A DNA stretch of 64,000 nt, taken from contig NZ_VDUY01000003.1 in NCBI RefSeq assembly GCF_008039575.1, positions 434,001 through 498,000 of the forward strand. The letters run 5' to 3'. Below are positions 34,903-45,422 of the stretch, piece by piece. The notes under the pieces are model-generated. The model saw nothing but the letters and a program-made list of their open reading frames with translations. It searched no databases and had not been told where the DNA came from. A program made the position numbers and the translations under genes. Position 1 is the first letter of the stretch. Each line of letters begins with the position of its first letter. Origin of the DNA: Zeimonas arvi (GTDB lineage Bacteria > Pseudomonadota > Gammaproteobacteria > Burkholderiales > Burkholderiaceae_E).

Positions 34903-35529
34903 ATGGCACTCGCGCTTCCTCCGATCGATTCCGCCACCGACGTCTTGCTCGTCATCGACATCCAGAACGATTTCTGTCCCGGCGGCGCGCTGGCGGTTGC
35001 CGGAGGGAACGAGATCGTCACGATGGCCAATGCGCTGATGGCGCGCTTCGGGCGGGTGGTGCTGACCCAGGACTGGCACCCGGCCGGCCACCGCTCGTTC
35101 GCGAGCGCCCACCCGGGCCATGCGGCCTTCGATCGCATCCAGATGCCCTACGGCGGGCAGACGCTGTGGCCCGATCACTGCGTGCAGGGCACCGCGGGCG
35201 CCGCCTTCCATCCCGAGCTCGACACCCGGGCGGCTTCCTTGATCGTTCGCAAGGGCATGGACGCCGCCATCGATTCATACTCGGCATTCTTCGAGAACGA
35301 CCGGCGCACGGCCACGGGCCTCGGCGGCTGCCTGCGCGAACTCGGCGTGCGCCGCGTGTTCCTGTGCGGACTGGCCACCGACTACTGCGTCAAGTATTCG
35401 GCGCTCGACGCGCGCCGGCTCGGCTTCGAAGTCGTGGTGCTGCTCGAGGCGTGCCGCGCGATCGACCTGAACGGGTCGCTCGCCGACGCGCTCACCGACA
35501 TGCGCCAGGCCGGCGTCTCGCTGGCCTGA
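34903..35529 (+). CDS. pncA: Nicotinamidase
   Basis: 208 residues. It hydrolyses nicotinamide to nicotinate for NAD salvage. The catalytic triad is D19 (VIDIQNDF), K117 (VRKGMD) and C162 (LATDYCVKYSA); the metal ligands are D57, H59 and H63 (QDWHPAGHRSF). The ATG at 34903 gives the standard N-terminus; an in-frame TTG at 34864 is unlikely. It diverges from thiD; the 145-base gap contains the thiD leader structure and both promoters. Confidence 0.93.
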   Translation: MALALPPIDSATDVLLVIDIQNDFCPGGALAVAGGNEIVTMANALMARFGRVVLTQDWHPAGHRSFASAHPGHAAFDRIQMPYGGQTLWPDHCVQGTAGAAFHPELDTRAASLIVRKGMDAAIDSYSAFFENDRRTATGLGGCLRELGVRRVFLCGLATDYCVKYSALDARRLGFEVVVLLEACRAIDLNGSLADALTDMRQAGVSLA

Positions 35530-35594
35530 GCGCACCGGCCGGCCCGGGTCGAGCGGAGCGCCGGCCGCATCGTCAACAACATCGGAGGCACCGA

Positions 35595-36434
35595 GTGACT
35601 TACCGGACCATTCTTCTGCACCTCGACGAAGGCCCGGGCGTGGACCGCCGGACCGACGCCGCGATCCAGCTCGCCGTCGCGCACGACGCGCACCTGATCG
35701 CGCTCCATGCGCCCACGCCTCTCTACCTGCAGTGGTCCCCCGAAGCCGGCATCCGGGAGGAGATCGAAGCGAGCCGCAAGGCCGAGGACGACGCCGTGGC
35801 CAAGGCCGCGCTCGAGCGCTTCGAGGCCGCGGCCGCCAAGGCAGGCCTGGCCGGGCGCGAGGCGCGCCGGGCCCGCGGCGAGCCGCGCGACCTGCTGGGC
35901 CTGCACGGGCGCTATGCCGACCTGATCGTCATGGGCCAGGCCGATCCGAAAGGCGGCAGCGCGCGCGAGGCGGCGTCCATCGTCGAAGACGTGATCCTCG
36001 CCTGCGGCCGGCCGGTCCTGGTGGTGCCCTACATCGGCGCCCTGCAAGCGATCGGGCGGCGGATCCTGGTGGCCTGGGACGCCAGCCGCGAAGCCTCCCG
36101 CGCGGTGGCCGACGCCCTGCCCCTGCTCCAGCGTGCCGACAAGGTGACCGTGGTGACCGTCGACGCGAGGCCCTCGGAGAGCGGCCATGGCCAGATGCCG
36201 GGCGCCGACCTGGCGCTTTACCTCGCGCGGCATGGCATCGAGGTCGAAGCCGCGCACGTAGGCTCCTCGGGCATCGGCGTGGGCGACGTGCTGCTCAACC
36301 AGGCCTCCGATCGCGACGCGGACCTGATCGTGATGGGCTGCTACGGTCACGCGCGCTTGCGCGAACTGATCCTGGGTGGCGCCACCCGGACGATGCTGCG
36401 CACGACGCCGGTGCCCCTGCTGATGGCGCACTGA
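35595..36434 (+). CDS. Tandem universal stress protein
   Basis: 279 residues made of two Usp domains. The first begins at [13 protein letters not shown] and the second near [16 protein letters not shown]. The second domain ends with [20 protein letters not shown], close to the G-2x-G-9x-G ATP-binding motif of Usp proteins; the first domain has [10 protein letters not shown], which lacks it and is probably non-nucleotide-binding. The GTG start at 35595 is supported by GGAGG 6 bases upstream. Cytoplasmic, role in stress survival undefined. The last 88 bases overlap the 3' end of the convergent YkgJ-like gene. Confidence 0.9.
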   Translation: MTYRTILLHLDEGPGVDRRTDAAIQLAVAHDAHLIALHAPTPLYLQWSPEAGIREEIEASRKAEDDAVAKAALERFEAAAAKAGLAGREARRARGEPRDLLGLHGRYADLIVMGQADPKGGSAREAASIVEDVILACGRPVLVVPYIGALQAIGRRILVAWDASREASRAVADALPLLQRADKVTVVTVDARPSESGHGQMPGADLALYLARHGIEVEAAHVGSSGIGVGDVLLNQASDRDADLIVMGCYGHARLRELILGGATRTMLRTTPVPLLMAH

Positions 36435-36742
36435 GCCTGCGCGACCACCGGATCTGACGGGCGCGTGGCCGTCTCGAGTGCCGCGAGCCAGGCGATCGCG
36501 TGCGCGGGCGAGTCGCCGCACATCTCGCCGGAAGGCACGAGCCCCGCGCAGCAGGCCGGCCGCGATGGCGAGCCGAAGATCGCGCAGCGATGGTCGTCGG
36601 TGAGCTGGACGCAGCGCACGCCGGCCGGCTTGCCCTGCGGCATCCCCGGGATCGGGCTGGAGATCGACGGCGCGATGCAGCAGGCGCCGCAACCGGGGCG
36701 GCAGTCGCGCGCCGCGGCCGCCGCGACGGCCGCGTCGGTCAC
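36347..36742 (-). CDS. YkgJ family cysteine-cluster protein
   Basis: 131 residues. The cysteine pattern near the N-terminus (CRPGCGACC, then [19 protein letters not shown] and [15 protein letters not shown]) is that of the YkgJ/CxxCxxCC metal-binding family, thought to hold a zinc or iron-sulfur site. The start is the GTG at 36742, overlapping the stop of the phosphodiesterase-like gene (GTGA). The C-terminal 30 residues are encoded in the region that also codes for the end of the stress protein on the other strand and are not family-like. Function unknown. Confidence 0.75.
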   Translation of the reverse strand: MTDAAVAAAAARDCRPGCGACCIAPSISSPIPGMPQGKPAGVRCVQLTDDHRCAIFGSPSRPACCAGLVPSGEMCGDSPAHAIAWLAALETATRPSDPVVAQAQCAISRGTGVVRSIVRVAPPRISSRKRA

Positions 36743-37995
36743 AGCGGCCCGCCCCGGCAGGCCGCCGCCAGGGGCACCGACAACTCGTCCGGATGGATAC
36801 CCCCGTGCATGCCGATGAAGGACGGCTCGGGCTCGCCGGGCAGACGATCGACAAGGGTGTGACGGTCGCGGCCGATCAGCGTGTGGGTGCCGATCCGCCC
36901 CGCCAGTCTGGGCGACACCACGCCCCGGCCGAACCAGCCCGCCTGAACCAGCGCGTCGCTCGGCACCAGATCGAAGGCGTGGCCCAGGGTCTCGCGCGCC
37001 AGGGCTTCGAAGGTCTCGTGGCAGCCGGGTCGCACCTGGCAGTAGGCGACCCGCGGCTCGCCGGTGAGCGGCCGTTCGAGCAGCGCCGCGATCCCGGGGT
37101 AGTCGTCCAGCCTGAGCTGCTGCGCGGCCGGCACGTCCACGAAGCCGTGATCGGCGGTGGCGAGCAGCAGGGCGCCGCTTGCGGCCAGCCGCCCCGCCAG
37201 CCGCTCGAACAGCTGGTCCAGGCGACGGGCGACGTCGGCCGCGGCCTCACTCTGCCAGCCGCGCTCGTGGCTGGTCGAATCGAAGTGCGGCATATAGGCC
37301 CAGACGAAGGCGCCGCCGGGATTCGCGCGCACGGCGGCGTCGACAGCCTCGATCAGTTCGTCGCGGCCGCGATAGCCGACTCGCTTCGCGCCGGCCCAGG
37401 CGTGGCGCGAGAAGGTGGAATCGGCGATGAAGTGCGGCTGCACCGCCACCACCGGCACGCCGAACCGCAGGCTGGCCGCGCGCCAATCCCAGAGCTCGTC
37501 GGCAGTCACGAGCTGGTCCGGGGCCGCCCGGACGTCCATCGGCAGTGTGCGCACGACCGAGGCGGACGCCTCGCTCCAGCAGAACCAGCCCGGGTTGGCG
37601 TGCTCGGCGGGAAAGACCGCGGTGGAAAAGGAAGTGATCGCCGGCGCGGTACTCGACGGAAACACCGAGCGCAACGTGGTGCGCCGGCAGTGAGCAACGG
37701 CGCCGTCGGGAATCAGGGTGTCGAGCTGGCGGCTGCCGAGCCCGTCGAAGAGCACGAGGACCACGTGCCGGGCCTGGGCGATCGCGGCGACGGCCTTCGC
37801 GTCGGCCAGCCCGCCAGCGACGGAAGAAGATCCGTCGATACCGTCGACGGGCGCGCCGGCGATCGAACGGTCGGCGCGAAAGCGCCCCGCGATCGCCGAG
37901 GCCAGGCCCACGATGCAGCCTCCCGGGCCGTCGGCCCATGGGGGCGACGGCAAGGGCAAGTCGAAGACGGTGCGGGGGTCGGTTCCGGCGTTCAA
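36739..37995 (-). CDS. Alkaline phosphatase superfamily phosphodiesterase/nucleotide pyrophosphatase-like protein
   Basis: About 418 residues. It has the metal-binding core of the alkaline phosphatase superfamily: [15 protein letters not shown] with the first Asp, [18 protein letters not shown] with the catalytic Thr/Ser region, [14 protein letters not shown] with Asp and His, and [11 protein letters not shown] with Asp-His; a C-terminal [11 protein letters not shown] holds the last metal His. This is typical of type I phosphodiesterase/nucleotide pyrophosphatases. No signal peptide is visible. The annotated start is a TTG at 37995 with no ribosome-binding site, so the first 20-40 residues are uncertain. 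Coupled to the YkgJ-like gene downstream. Substrate unknown. Confidence 0.82.
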   Translation of the reverse strand: MNAGTDPRTVFDLPLPSPPWADGPGGCIVGLASAIAGRFRADRSIAGAPVDGIDGSSSVAGGLADAKAVAAIAQARHVVLVLFDGLGSRQLDTLIPDGAVAHCRRTTLRSVFPSSTAPAITSFSTAVFPAEHANPGWFCWSEASASVVRTLPMDVRAAPDQLVTADELWDWRAASLRFGVPVVAVQPHFIADSTFSRHAWAGAKRVGYRGRDELIEAVDAAVRANPGGAFVWAYMPHFDSTSHERGWQSEAAADVARRLDQLFERLAGRLAASGALLLATADHGFVDVPAAQQLRLDDYPGIAALLERPLTGEPRVAYCQVRPGCHETFEALARETLGHAFDLVPSDALVQAGWFGRGVVSPRLAGRIGTHTLIGRDRHTLVDRLPGEPEPSFIGMHGGIHPDELSVPLAAACRGGPL

Positions 37996-38003
37996 GGCTG
38001 GCG

Positions 38004-38024
38004 AGGGCCCGCTCCGCGGGCCCT
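38004..38024. terminator. Strong GC hairpin after the glycine-zipper gene
   Basis: AGGGCCCGC-TCC-GCGGGCCCT, a perfect 9-bp stem, lies 22 bases beyond the stop codon of the minus-strand gene at 38047 and just before the phosphodiesterase-like gene. No T-run follows on the minus strand, so it is only terminator-like. Confidence 0.45.
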
Positions 38025-38046
38025 TCGGCCAGGCACGCGGCGCGGA

Positions 38047-38496
38047 TCAGTGACGATGACCGTGCTTCCAGTGGCCACGGCCATGACCGCCGTGGCCGCG
38101 CTTCCAGTGCCCGCGGCCCCCGCCGTACTCGACGTAGACCGGCGCGGGCCGGTAGACCACCGGCGGTACCACATGATAGACCGGCGCGGGGCGATAGACC
38201 ACCGGCGGCGGCGCGTAGTACACCGGCGCGGGAGCGTGATACACGGGCGCCGGCGCCGCGTAGTAGCCGCCGCCGTAGTGGCGATGCCGGCTGCCGGCGG
38301 CCGACGCGCCGGCGGCCGCACCGATCGCCCCGCCGATGATCGCGCCGTCGCGCCCGCCGAGGGACTGCCCGATCAGCGCGCCCGCGCCGCCGCCGACTAC
38401 GGCGCCCAGCACCGCGTCGGAGGCCTGGGCCGTGCCGGCCAGGGCCGCGCCGCCCATCAGGACGCCGGCCGCCAGGAATTTCCGGATTCTTTTCAT
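38047..38496 (-). CDS. Glycine-zipper outer-membrane-type protein with VYRPAP repeats
   Basis: 149 residues from the ATG at 38496 (GAGGAG upstream). A Sec signal peptide ends near TAQAS. Residues about 28-70 are a glycine-zipper segment (AVLGAVVGGGAGALIG, GAIIGGAIGAAAG), seen in envelope proteins. The second half has repeats of the type VYxAP/VYRPAP and ends with a His/Gly/Lys-rich tail (GHWKRGHGGHGRGHWKHG). The His-rich tail could bind metal, but that is a guess. Function unknown; it diverges from the AsmA gene. The 198 bases between them hold no gene. Confidence 0.75.
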   Translation of the reverse strand: MKRIRKFLAAGVLMGGAALAGTAQASDAVLGAVVGGGAGALIGQSLGGRDGAIIGGAIGAAAGASAAGSRHRHYGGGYYAAPAPVYHAPAPVYYAPPPVVYRPAPVYHVVPPVVYRPAPVYVEYGGGRGHWKRGHGGHGRGHWKHGHRH

Positions 38497-38694
38497 TTGT
38501 CGCTCCTCGTGGATCGGCTCCACCTTGCAGACGATGGGAAGCCTAAACGCGGCGAAGCCGTCCGGACACCCCAAAGCGTGCAACAGCGGTAACAGGATGT
38601 AAGCCGGAGCGGTTCGCGACGCCCCGGCGCTGCGAGACGGGCTGGGCCGGGTTAGCCTTGGGACCCAGGTCGAACTTCCCCGGAGGCTGCAAGG

Positions 38695-40602
38695 ATGCGC
38701 GCCAGGACCGTCTTGATCGCGATCGCCGCCCTGTCCGGCGTCGCCGGCGCGGCGCTCGCGATCTTCGTCGCCACCTTCGACGCCAATCGCTACAAGCCTC
38801 AGCTCGTGGACCTGGTGCGCGAGCGCACCGGCCGGGTCCTGGCGATCGACGGCGATCTGGCGCTGTCGCTGTGGCCGCGCATCGGGCTGGCCACCGGCGC
38901 GGCTGCGCTGTCGGGACCGGACGGCCGCGGCGAAGCCGCGCGGATCGAGCGCGGCACGGTGGCGGTCGCGATCCGGCCGCTGCTGGCCGGCCGCCTGCAT
39001 GTCGAGGCGCTCGCGCTGCGCGGACTGCGGCTGTCGCTCGGCGAGGCCGAAGCCGGCGGCGGCTGGCAGCTCGACGGCGCGCGACTCGACGCCGCGCCGA
39101 TCGCCGACCGCGAGCCGGGGCGCCTGAGCCTCCAGGGCAGGCTGCGCGCCGCCGACGGCAGTGCGGACCTCGCACTCCACCTGGAGTCGGGCTTCGTGGC
39201 CGACCAGGCCGCCAATGTGCTGTCCCTGACCGACCTGAAGGCCCGGCTGCTCGGCCCGGCGGCCGGCCTGGCCAGGGTCGAGATCAGCGCCGGCGGTCGG
39301 TTGAGACTGGACCTGAGCGCCCGGACCGCGGTCGCCGAGACGCTCTCGATCGAGGCGAGGGCCTCGGGCGGGCCGACGCTGTCGCTGGCCGGCAAGGGCC
39401 GCGCCGCCTTCGAGCCCGGATCGGCCCAGATCGACCTGCAGGGCAAGGTCGACGAGGCGCCGGTCCGGCTCTCGGCGCGGCTGGCCCGATACGCGCCGCT
39501 CTCGGCGCAATGGCGCCTCGAGGCGGGCGAACTCGACCTGGACCGGCTCCGCGCGAAGCTCGCCGCGGTCGAGCGCGCGGCGCCGCCGGGCGAGCCCCCC
39601 GCGGGAAGCGGAACGCCCGCCGCGGGCGCGCCGACGACGCCCGGCGCGGGCGCCGGCCCCGCCGCCTCGCCGCCCACCGCCACGCCGAGGCAGGCCGCGC
39701 TGCCCGCGATCGCGGATGTCGACACCCGTGGCGCACTGAAGGTGGAGCGATTGCGCGTGACGGGGCTCGCGATCGACGGCCTCGCCGCGAACGTGAGCAC
39801 CGGCGAAGGCAGGATCGCGGTCGAATCGCTGACCGGCAGGCTCAACGGCGGCGCGCTGAAGGCCAGCGCGTCGATGACCGCTGCCGGCCACCGGCTGGTC
39901 GGTGCGCTGACCGGCGTGGACGCCGGCAGCCTGATCCGCGACGCGAGCGGGCGCGATCCGCTGGACGGCCGCGGCGACATCCGGCTCGACCTGTCGACCC
40001 GGGGCCTCGACGGCGACACCGCGATTCGCCAGCTCGGGGGCAGCGCATCGCTCGCGCTGCGCGACGGTGCGATCAAGGGCGTGGATCTCGATCGGGTCAT
40101 GCAACAGGTGCGGGCCGCGCTCGAGGGCCGGCTGCCGGTCGAGGGCCGTCCCGGCCCGGGAGACCGCACGCCCTTCCAGTCGCTGGCCGCGAGCTTCCGG
40201 ATCGCGCAGGGCGTAGCGACCAGCGACGACCTCGCTTTCCGCGCAGACTGGCTGCGGGCCACCGGCGCCGGGCAGGTCGACCTGCCCGCGCAGTCGCTCG
40301 ACTGGCTGGTCCTCGCCACCCTGACCGGCGCGCCCGGCGACACGGCCGATGCGGCCTCCCGCCGCGACATCCTCTCCCGGCTGCAAGGGGTGCCGGTCCC
40401 GGTCCGGCTGTCGGGCCGATTCGACGAGCTTCGCTACCGGGTGGACGTGAAGGAGCTCGCCACGGCCGCGGTCCGCAAGGAGGTCGAGCGCCGGCTCGCC
40501 GAGAAGCTGGGCGAGAAGCTGGGCCTGCCGCCGGCCGCGCCGGGGCCGGCCGAGCCCGCGGAGAGCCCGCTCGACCGCCTGAAGGGCCTGCTCCGGCGCT
40601 GA
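38695..40602 (+). CDS. AsmA family protein
   Basis: 635 residues. An N-terminal membrane anchor ([20 protein letters not shown]) precedes the AsmA signature [19 protein letters not shown] and the following [11 protein letters not shown] strand. A low-complexity Ala/Pro/Thr region (about 295-345) splits the middle. The C-terminal half repeats the AsmA beta-helix pattern ([30 protein letters not shown]). AsmA-like proteins span the periplasm and are linked to outer-membrane assembly and lipid transport. ATG at 38695 with GGAGGCTGCAAGG just upstream. fabA follows after 92 bases. Confidence 0.9.
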   Translation: MRARTVLIAIAALSGVAGAALAIFVATFDANRYKPQLVDLVRERTGRVLAIDGDLALSLWPRIGLATGAAALSGPDGRGEAARIERGTVAVAIRPLLAGRLHVEALALRGLRLSLGEAEAGGGWQLDGARLDAAPIADREPGRLSLQGRLRAADGSADLALHLESGFVADQAANVLSLTDLKARLLGPAAGLARVEISAGGRLRLDLSARTAVAETLSIEARASGGPTLSLAGKGRAAFEPGSAQIDLQGKVDEAPVRLSARLARYAPLSAQWRLEAGELDLDRLRAKLAAVERAAPPGEPPAGSGTPAAGAPTTPGAGAGPAASPPTATPRQAALPAIADVDTRGALKVERLRVTGLAIDGLAANVSTGEGRIAVESLTGRLNGGALKASASMTAAGHRLVGALTGVDAGSLIRDASGRDPLDGRGDIRLDLSTRGLDGDTAIRQLGGSASLALRDGAIKGVDLDRVMQQVRAALEGRLPVEGRPGPGDRTPFQSLAASFRIAQGVATSDDLAFRADWLRATGAGQVDLPAQSLDWLVLATLTGAPGDTADAASRRDILSRLQGVPVPVRLSGRFDELRYRVDVKELATAAVRKEVERRLAEKLGEKLGLPPAAPGPAEPAESPLDRLKGLLRR

Positions 40603-40694
40603 AGGAACTCTCCGGTGCCGCCGCTTCGTCGCTGAGCCTCGCGATCTTTCCGTATCATTGCGGCGATGACACCGTCCGCAACAAGGCTTTCACG

Positions 40695-41243
40695 ATGACT
40701 GCAGATCCGGCCGCGAACCCGGCAGGCTTTTCCCCGAAATCCAGCTACGGCTACGACGAGCTGATCGACTGCGGCCACGGCAAGCTGTTCGGCCCGGGCA
40801 ACGCCCGCCTGCCGCTGCCGCCCATGCTGATGTTCGACCGGATCACCGGGATCTCGGCCACCGGCGGCGCCTTCGACAAGGGTTTCGTCAAGGCCGAGCT
40901 CGACGTCAAGCCCGACCTGTGGTTCTTCGGCTGCCACTTCGAGGAAGACCCGGTCATGCCCGGCTGCCTGGGCCTGGACTCGCTGTGGCAGATGCTCGGT
41001 TTCTTCCTGGGCTGGACCGGTGCGCCCGGGTCCGGCCGAGCGCTGGGCCTGGCGCAGCTGAAGTTCACCGGCCAGGTGCTGCCGGAGTCGAAGCTCGTCG
41101 AGTACCGGATCGACATCAAGCGGGTGATCAACCGCAAGCTGGTGCTCGGCGTGGCCGACGGCGAAATGAAGGTCGACGGCAAGGTCATCTACGAGGCCAC
41201 CGACCTGCGGGTCGGCCTGTTCGAAAATCCCCGGGCGATGTGA
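40695..41243 (+). CDS. fabA: 3-hydroxydecanoyl-ACP dehydratase/isomerase FabA
   Basis: 182 residues, hotdog fold. It dehydrates 3-hydroxydecanoyl-ACP and isomerises the product to the cis-3 form, the branch point for unsaturated fatty acids. The catalytic pair is H81 ([10 protein letters not shown]) and D95 (CLGLDSLWQ), 14 residues apart as in E. coli H70/D84. A -10-like TATCAT lies at 40653, and a TTGCGG/CCGCAA inverted repeat with a 12-base spacer lies at 40658-40681, a possible regulator site. fabB follows after 52 bases as in many proteobacteria. Confidence 0.95.
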   Translation: MTADPAANPAGFSPKSSYGYDELIDCGHGKLFGPGNARLPLPPMLMFDRITGISATGGAFDKGFVKAELDVKPDLWFFGCHFEEDPVMPGCLGLDSLWQMLGFFLGWTGAPGSGRALGLAQLKFTGQVLPESKLVEYRIDIKRVINRKLVLGVADGEMKVDGKVIYEATDLRVGLFENPRAM

Positions 41244-41295
41244 TCGCGCGAGAAGCGCACAGATCGCCCCCGAAGACGGCGCGAGGCCAAGCCCC

Positions 41296-42540
41296 ATGAC
41301 CGAATCCATCAAGACCCGCCGCGTGGTCGTCACCGGCATCGGCATCGTTTCCTGCATTGGCCTGGACCAGGACGAAGTCCTGGCCTCGCTGCGCGAGGGC
41401 CGCTCGGGCATCGTGGCGATGCCCGAGTACACCGAGCTGGGCTTCCGCAGCCAGGTGGCCGGCCGCCCGGACATCGACCTCGACGCGGCGATCGACCGCA
41501 AGCTGCGCCGCTTCATGGGCGACGGCGCGGCCTACCTGCACCTGTCGATGGAACAGGCGATCGCCGATTCCGGCCTGCAGGACGCCGACATCATCAACGA
41601 GCGCACCGGCATCATCGTCGGCTCGGGCGGACCCTCCACCCGCAACCAGGTCGAGGCCGCCGCGATCGCCCGCGAGAAGGGGCCCCGACGCGTGGGCCCC
41701 TACATGGTGCCACGCTGCATGTCGTCGACCACGTCGGCCACCGCGGCGACCAACTTCCGGATCAAGGGCGTCAACTACACGATCTCCTCGGCCTGCGCCA
41801 CCTCGGCGCACTGCATCGGCAACGCGACCGAGCTGATCCAGTGGGGCAAGCAGGACATCGTGTTCGCCGGCGGCGGCGAGGAGCTCGACTGGACCCTGTC
41901 GGTGCTGTTCGACGCGATGGGAGCGATGTCTTCCAAGTACAACGACCGCCCGCAGGCCGCGGCCCGCGCCTACGACGCCAATCGCGACGGATTCGTGATC
42001 GCCGGCGGCGGCGGCGTGGTCGTGCTCGAAGAGCTCGAGCACGCGAAGGCCCGCGGCGCGAAGATCTACGCCGAGGTCACCGGCTACGGCGCCACTTCCG
42101 ACGGCGAGGACATGGTCGCGCCCAGCGGCGAAGGCGCCGAGCGCTGCATGCGCAACGCGCTGAAGACCGTGCCCTCGAAGGTCACCTACATCAACAGCCA
42201 CGGCACCAGCACGCCGGTGGGCGACATCACCGAGCTCGACGCGATCCGCCGGGCCTTCGGCAAGCCGGACGCCGAGCTGCCCTGGATCTCGTCGACCAAG
42301 TCGATGACCGGGCACTCGCTGGGCGCGACCGGCGTGCAGGAGGCGATCTACTGCCTGCTGATGATGAAGCACGGCTTCGTGGCGCCGAGCATCAACATCG
42401 AGACGCTGGACCCGGGCGTGGGCGAGATCCCGGTCGCGCGCCAGCGCGTCGACAAGGTCGAGCACCAGACCGTGCTGTCGAACAGCTTCGGCTTTGGCGG
42501 CACCAACTGCACGCTGGCGCTGTCGCGCTACGAGGGCTGA
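41296..42540 (+). CDS. fabB: Beta-ketoacyl-ACP synthase I
   Basis: 414 residues. Condensing enzyme that extends the unsaturated acyl-ACP made by FabA. The active-site cysteine is C167 in [10 protein letters not shown]; the two catalytic histidines are in [11 protein letters not shown] and [18 protein letters not shown] near the end is also conserved. It begins with [16 protein letters not shown], the usual family start. Pairing with fabA indicates anaerobic-type unsaturated fatty-acid synthesis, which fits the nitrate-respiration genes nearby. Confidence 0.95.
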   Translation: MTESIKTRRVVVTGIGIVSCIGLDQDEVLASLREGRSGIVAMPEYTELGFRSQVAGRPDIDLDAAIDRKLRRFMGDGAAYLHLSMEQAIADSGLQDADIINERTGIIVGSGGPSTRNQVEAAAIAREKGPRRVGPYMVPRCMSSTTSATAATNFRIKGVNYTISSACATSAHCIGNATELIQWGKQDIVFAGGGEELDWTLSVLFDAMGAMSSKYNDRPQAAARAYDANRDGFVIAGGGGVVVLEELEHAKARGAKIYAEVTGYGATSDGEDMVAPSGEGAERCMRNALKTVPSKVTYINSHGTSTPVGDITELDAIRRAFGKPDAELPWISSTKSMTGHSLGATGVQEAIYCLLMMKHGFVAPSINIETLDPGVGEIPVARQRVDKVEHQTVLSNSFGFGGTNCTLALSRYEG

Positions 42541-42579
42541 AGACTTCGGGCGGCAGGCCGCGCGCCACCGCCCGCGTTC

Positions 42580-43248
42580 TCACGAGCGTTCGACCGCCCA
42601 CACTGCCGCCTCGAGCCGCGAGCGAAAGCCGAGCTTCCTGAGCAGGTGCTTCACGTGCACCTTGACCGTGCCCTCGGCGATGCCGAGCTCGCGCGCGATC
42701 AGCTTGTTCGACATCCCGGCCGACAGGCAGCGCAGGATCGCCCGTTCGCGCTCGGTGAGCGGGGCATTGGCGCGGGCGCTCTCGACCGCCTCGCCACGCA
42801 AGGCGAGCGCCAGCGCACCGGCCAGCGCCGGCGCCACCGTGACCTTGCCGGCGAGCGCCTCGCGGACCTGGTCAAGCAGGTCTTCGGGTTCCATGTCCTT
42901 CAGCAGGTAGCCGTCGGCGCCGGCGCGGATCGCGGCGACGAGGTCCTCGGGCTGGTCGGACACGGTGAGGATCACCACCCGTGCGGCGCAGCCTTCCTCC
43001 TTCAATGCGCGCAAGGCCTCGATGCCGCCCACGCCCTTCATGTCGAGATCGAGCAGGACCAGGTCGGGATCCTGCTCGGCGCACAGCGCTGCCAGCCCCT
43101 GGCCGGACTCTGCCTCGGCCACCACCTGCAGCGACGGGTCCATCGCCAACAGTTGCGCGAGCCCGCGCCGGAACAGCGGATGATCGTCCACGATCACGAC
43201 CCGTTGCACGCGTCGCGCCCCCGGATCCTTGGCCTGGCTTCGGTTCAT
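42580..43248 (-). CDS. narL: NarL-type response regulator (LuxR HTH)
   Basis: 222 residues. Receiver domain (about 14-130) with acidic DD at 21-22, phosphoacceptor D67 (LVLLDLDM) and the conserved Lys in YLLKDMEPEDLL; a LuxR-type helix-turn-helix follows (LTERERAILRCLSAGMSNKLIA to TVKVHVKHLLRKLG). The ATG at 43248 is used; an ATG at 43275 would add 9 residues, and neither has a clear ribosome-binding site. The NarX-type sensor gene lies immediately upstream on the same strand, and narKGHJI is divergent, so this is very likely the nitrate regulator. Its probable site is at 45423. Confidence 0.88.
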   Translation of the reverse strand: MNRSQAKDPGARRVQRVVIVDDHPLFRRGLAQLLAMDPSLQVVAEAESGQGLAALCAEQDPDLVLLDLDMKGVGGIEALRALKEEGCAARVVILTVSDQPEDLVAAIRAGADGYLLKDMEPEDLLDQVREALAGKVTVAPALAGALALALRGEAVESARANAPLTERERAILRCLSAGMSNKLIARELGIAEGTVKVHVKHLLRKLGFRSRLEAAVWAVERS

Positions 43249-43324
43249 TGCCTGGTTTCCCTTCACGACCGGCATTCTCGCCCGCCGCCGGCGTGTCGAC
43301 GCGCGACCCGGTCTGCGCCCGGGG

Positions 43325-45244
43325 TCATCGGGCCGCGAACTGCGTTGCCGCCACGAAGCGCAGCTCGACCCGCGTGCCGCCACCCGGCCTCTCGGCAAAC
43401 ACGATCGCGCCGCCCAGGGTGCCCGCGCGATCGCGCATGATGCCCAGGCCGTGATGATGCCTGCCCCGGTCGACGCCGTCGCCCGCGCCGGCACTGCGCG
43501 CAGGCGCCGCCTTGCCCGGCGCGACCGTCTCCTCGCTGCTCGCCGCGGTGAGCATCCCGATGCCGATGCCGTCGTCGTCGATGCGCACCCTCACCGCCCG
43601 GCCCGCGTCGATCGAGAGATCGACTTCGACCCGCCGCGCCTTCGCGTGGTGCAGCACGTTCGCCAGGGCCTCGCGAACGATCTGCAACACGTGGATCTGC
43701 TCGGCGGCCGACAGCGCAGCGTCCGGGATGCCGTTGCGCAATGCGATCGCCACCCCGGCACGCGAGGCGAACTCGTCGATCGTGGCCTGCAGCGAGCCGC
43801 CGAAGCCCTGGTCGCCGATCCGCAATCGAAAAGTGGTGAGCAACTCGCGCAACTGGCGATAGGCGCTGTTCAGCCCGGCGCGCAGTTCGGCGAGCACGCG
43901 CCCGGCGTCGCGGCCGGCGGTCAGCTCCGCGGCCATCCGCGCGACCTGGATCTTCATGTAGGACAGGCTCTGTGCGAGCGAATCGTGCAGTTCGCGTGCG
44001 ATCACCGCGCGCTCGCGGTACAGGCCCAGCCGTTGCTCGTCCTGCAGCAGCCGGGCATTGGCCAGGGCTGCGCCCACGTGCTGCGCGACCGACTCGAGCA
44101 GCGAGCGCTCCCAGACGGCGAGCTCGCGCGCGGGCCGCAGCGCGAGCGCCAGCGAACCGACCTCCTCGCCGCCCTCGCGCAGGCGCTGCACCCATACCGC
44201 GAAATCGCCCGCATCGCCGAGCGTCGTCTCCCGCGCCTCGTGCAGGCTCGCGATCAGGTCGGTGCCGGCGCCCGCGTCCACCGTGGCGACCACGAAGCCC
44301 GGGCCCGGGTCGTCCGGCGCGGCCGTCCGGATCGATGCTGCACGCGCGCCAAAGGCAGCGCACAGCGTGGCGAGCACCTCGCGAAGCGTCTGCTCGGTCG
44401 GGGGCTTTTCCGAGAGCGTACGGGTGATCGCGTACAGCAGCTCCAGTTGCCGGTGGCTGAGCGCCAGCTCGGCAGTCTTCTCCGCCACCCTCGCTTCGAG
44501 CGAGGCGTAGCTCGCCTCCAGTTCCACCGCCAGCGCGTTGAACGCGCGGCCCAGCTGGCCCAGCTCGTCCACGCCCTCTCGCCGCACCCGAGCGTCGAAG
44601 CGACGGGCGCGCAGCGAGCGCGCCGCCTCGAGGAGATCGGCCAGCGGCCGCAGCACCTGCGTGCGGATCAGGTACAGCGCGGCGAGGACCAGGCCGAACA
44701 CGGTCAGCAGGGCCAGGCCCTGGACCAGGCGCAGGTTGGCCAGGCGCGAGTCGAGCGCCTGCTCGAGCTGGCGGGTCAGCATGTCGGCGCGATCGACGAA
44801 ATCGACGACCACCCGGCGATACTCGCCGGGAATCGCCGGCGCGGCGCCGGCCTCCGTCGCCTCGCGCACCCGCAGGCTGGCCGGCCGCAGCTCGGCGGCC
44901 CAGGCGCCCTGCATCTCGGCGAGCAACGCGCGGGCCGATTCCGAAGCGAGCGCGTCGCGCAGCAGCGGCTCCGATAGCCGCGCATCGAGCGTCGACATCG
45001 CCAGCTCGAAACGCTCGCCGGCGCCGGGGGAGGCATCGACCGCGGAGAGCGCGACCCGGTAGGTCAGCATTCGCAGCGAACCCGCCACATTGATCGCCCC
45101 GCCGCGCCCGGTGGCGGAATCCAGCAGGACCGTGGCCAGGGAGATCGCCAACAGGGCCAGCAACGCGATCGCGCCGAGCAGCAGTCCCAGGCGCAGTCGC
45201 AGGGACTGGCGCATCGCATTGGCAGCGGCATCGACGAAGGGCAT
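43325..45244 (-). CDS. narX: NarX-type nitrate/nitrite sensor histidine kinase
   Basis: About 639 residues. Two membrane helices (about 14-41 and 172-193) flank a periplasmic helical domain. The nitrate-binding P-box is clear at 48-63 (GGAINVAGSLRMLTYR). A HAMP region, a GAF-like domain (about 275-400) and a HisKA_3 domain follow, with phosphoacceptor H420 (ARELHDSLAQS). The ATPase part ends with DDDGIGIG and HHHGLGIMRDRAGTLGG. Insertions of about 40 residues in the ATPase loop (AASSEETVAPGKAAPARSAG) lengthen it. The start is uncertain: ATG at 45244 is used, with a TTG at 45301 and an ATG at 45214 as alternatives. Confidence 0.87.
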   Translation of the reverse strand: MPFVDAAANAMRQSLRLRLGLLLGAIALLALLAISLATVLLDSATGRGGAINVAGSLRMLTYRVALSAVDASPGAGERFELAMSTLDARLSEPLLRDALASESARALLAEMQGAWAAELRPASLRVREATEAGAAPAIPGEYRRVVVDFVDRADMLTRQLEQALDSRLANLRLVQGLALLTVFGLVLAALYLIRTQVLRPLADLLEAARSLRARRFDARVRREGVDELGQLGRAFNALAVELEASYASLEARVAEKTAELALSHRQLELLYAITRTLSEKPPTEQTLREVLATLCAAFGARAASIRTAAPDDPGPGFVVATVDAGAGTDLIASLHEARETTLGDAGDFAVWVQRLREGGEEVGSLALALRPARELAVWERSLLESVAQHVGAALANARLLQDEQRLGLYRERAVIARELHDSLAQSLSYMKIQVARMAAELTAGRDAGRVLAELRAGLNSAYRQLRELLTTFRLRIGDQGFGGSLQATIDEFASRAGVAIALRNGIPDAALSAAEQIHVLQIVREALANVLHHAKARRVEVDLSIDAGRAVRVRIDDDGIGIGMLTAASSEETVAPGKAAPARSAGAGDGVDRGRHHHGLGIMRDRAGTLGGAIVFAERPGGGTRVELRFVAATQFAAR

Positions 45245-45379
45245 GGGCGGATTCTGGGCGAAGCCTCGCGTGGAAGCGATGCGGGAGGTCAACTCGCGCA
45301 ACAGGGCCTGGAACTACTCCGAAGTTGCCGCCCTCGCCCGGCCAGCTTGACACGGACCAACCCGATCCGACGCAAGCCC

Positions 45380-45393
45380 TTGATTCACATGGC
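45380..45393. promoter_or_regulatory. FNR-like half site upstream of narK
   Basis: TTGAT-TCAC-ATGGC matches the FNR/Dnr consensus TTGATnnnnATCAA perfectly in the left half and in two of five bases on the right. It lies 44 bases upstream (centre to centre) of the NarL site. Weak evidence; another bare TTGAT half site is at 45477. Confidence 0.3.
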
Positions 45394-45422
45394 GTGCAGG
45401 CTTAATGCGCCGCCACAAAGAC

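Noticed and set aside
38047-38496. DNA tandem repeat or CRISPR-like array
   Set aside because: The repetition is a protein-level VYxAP repeat within a coding gene with varying DNA; there are no spacers.
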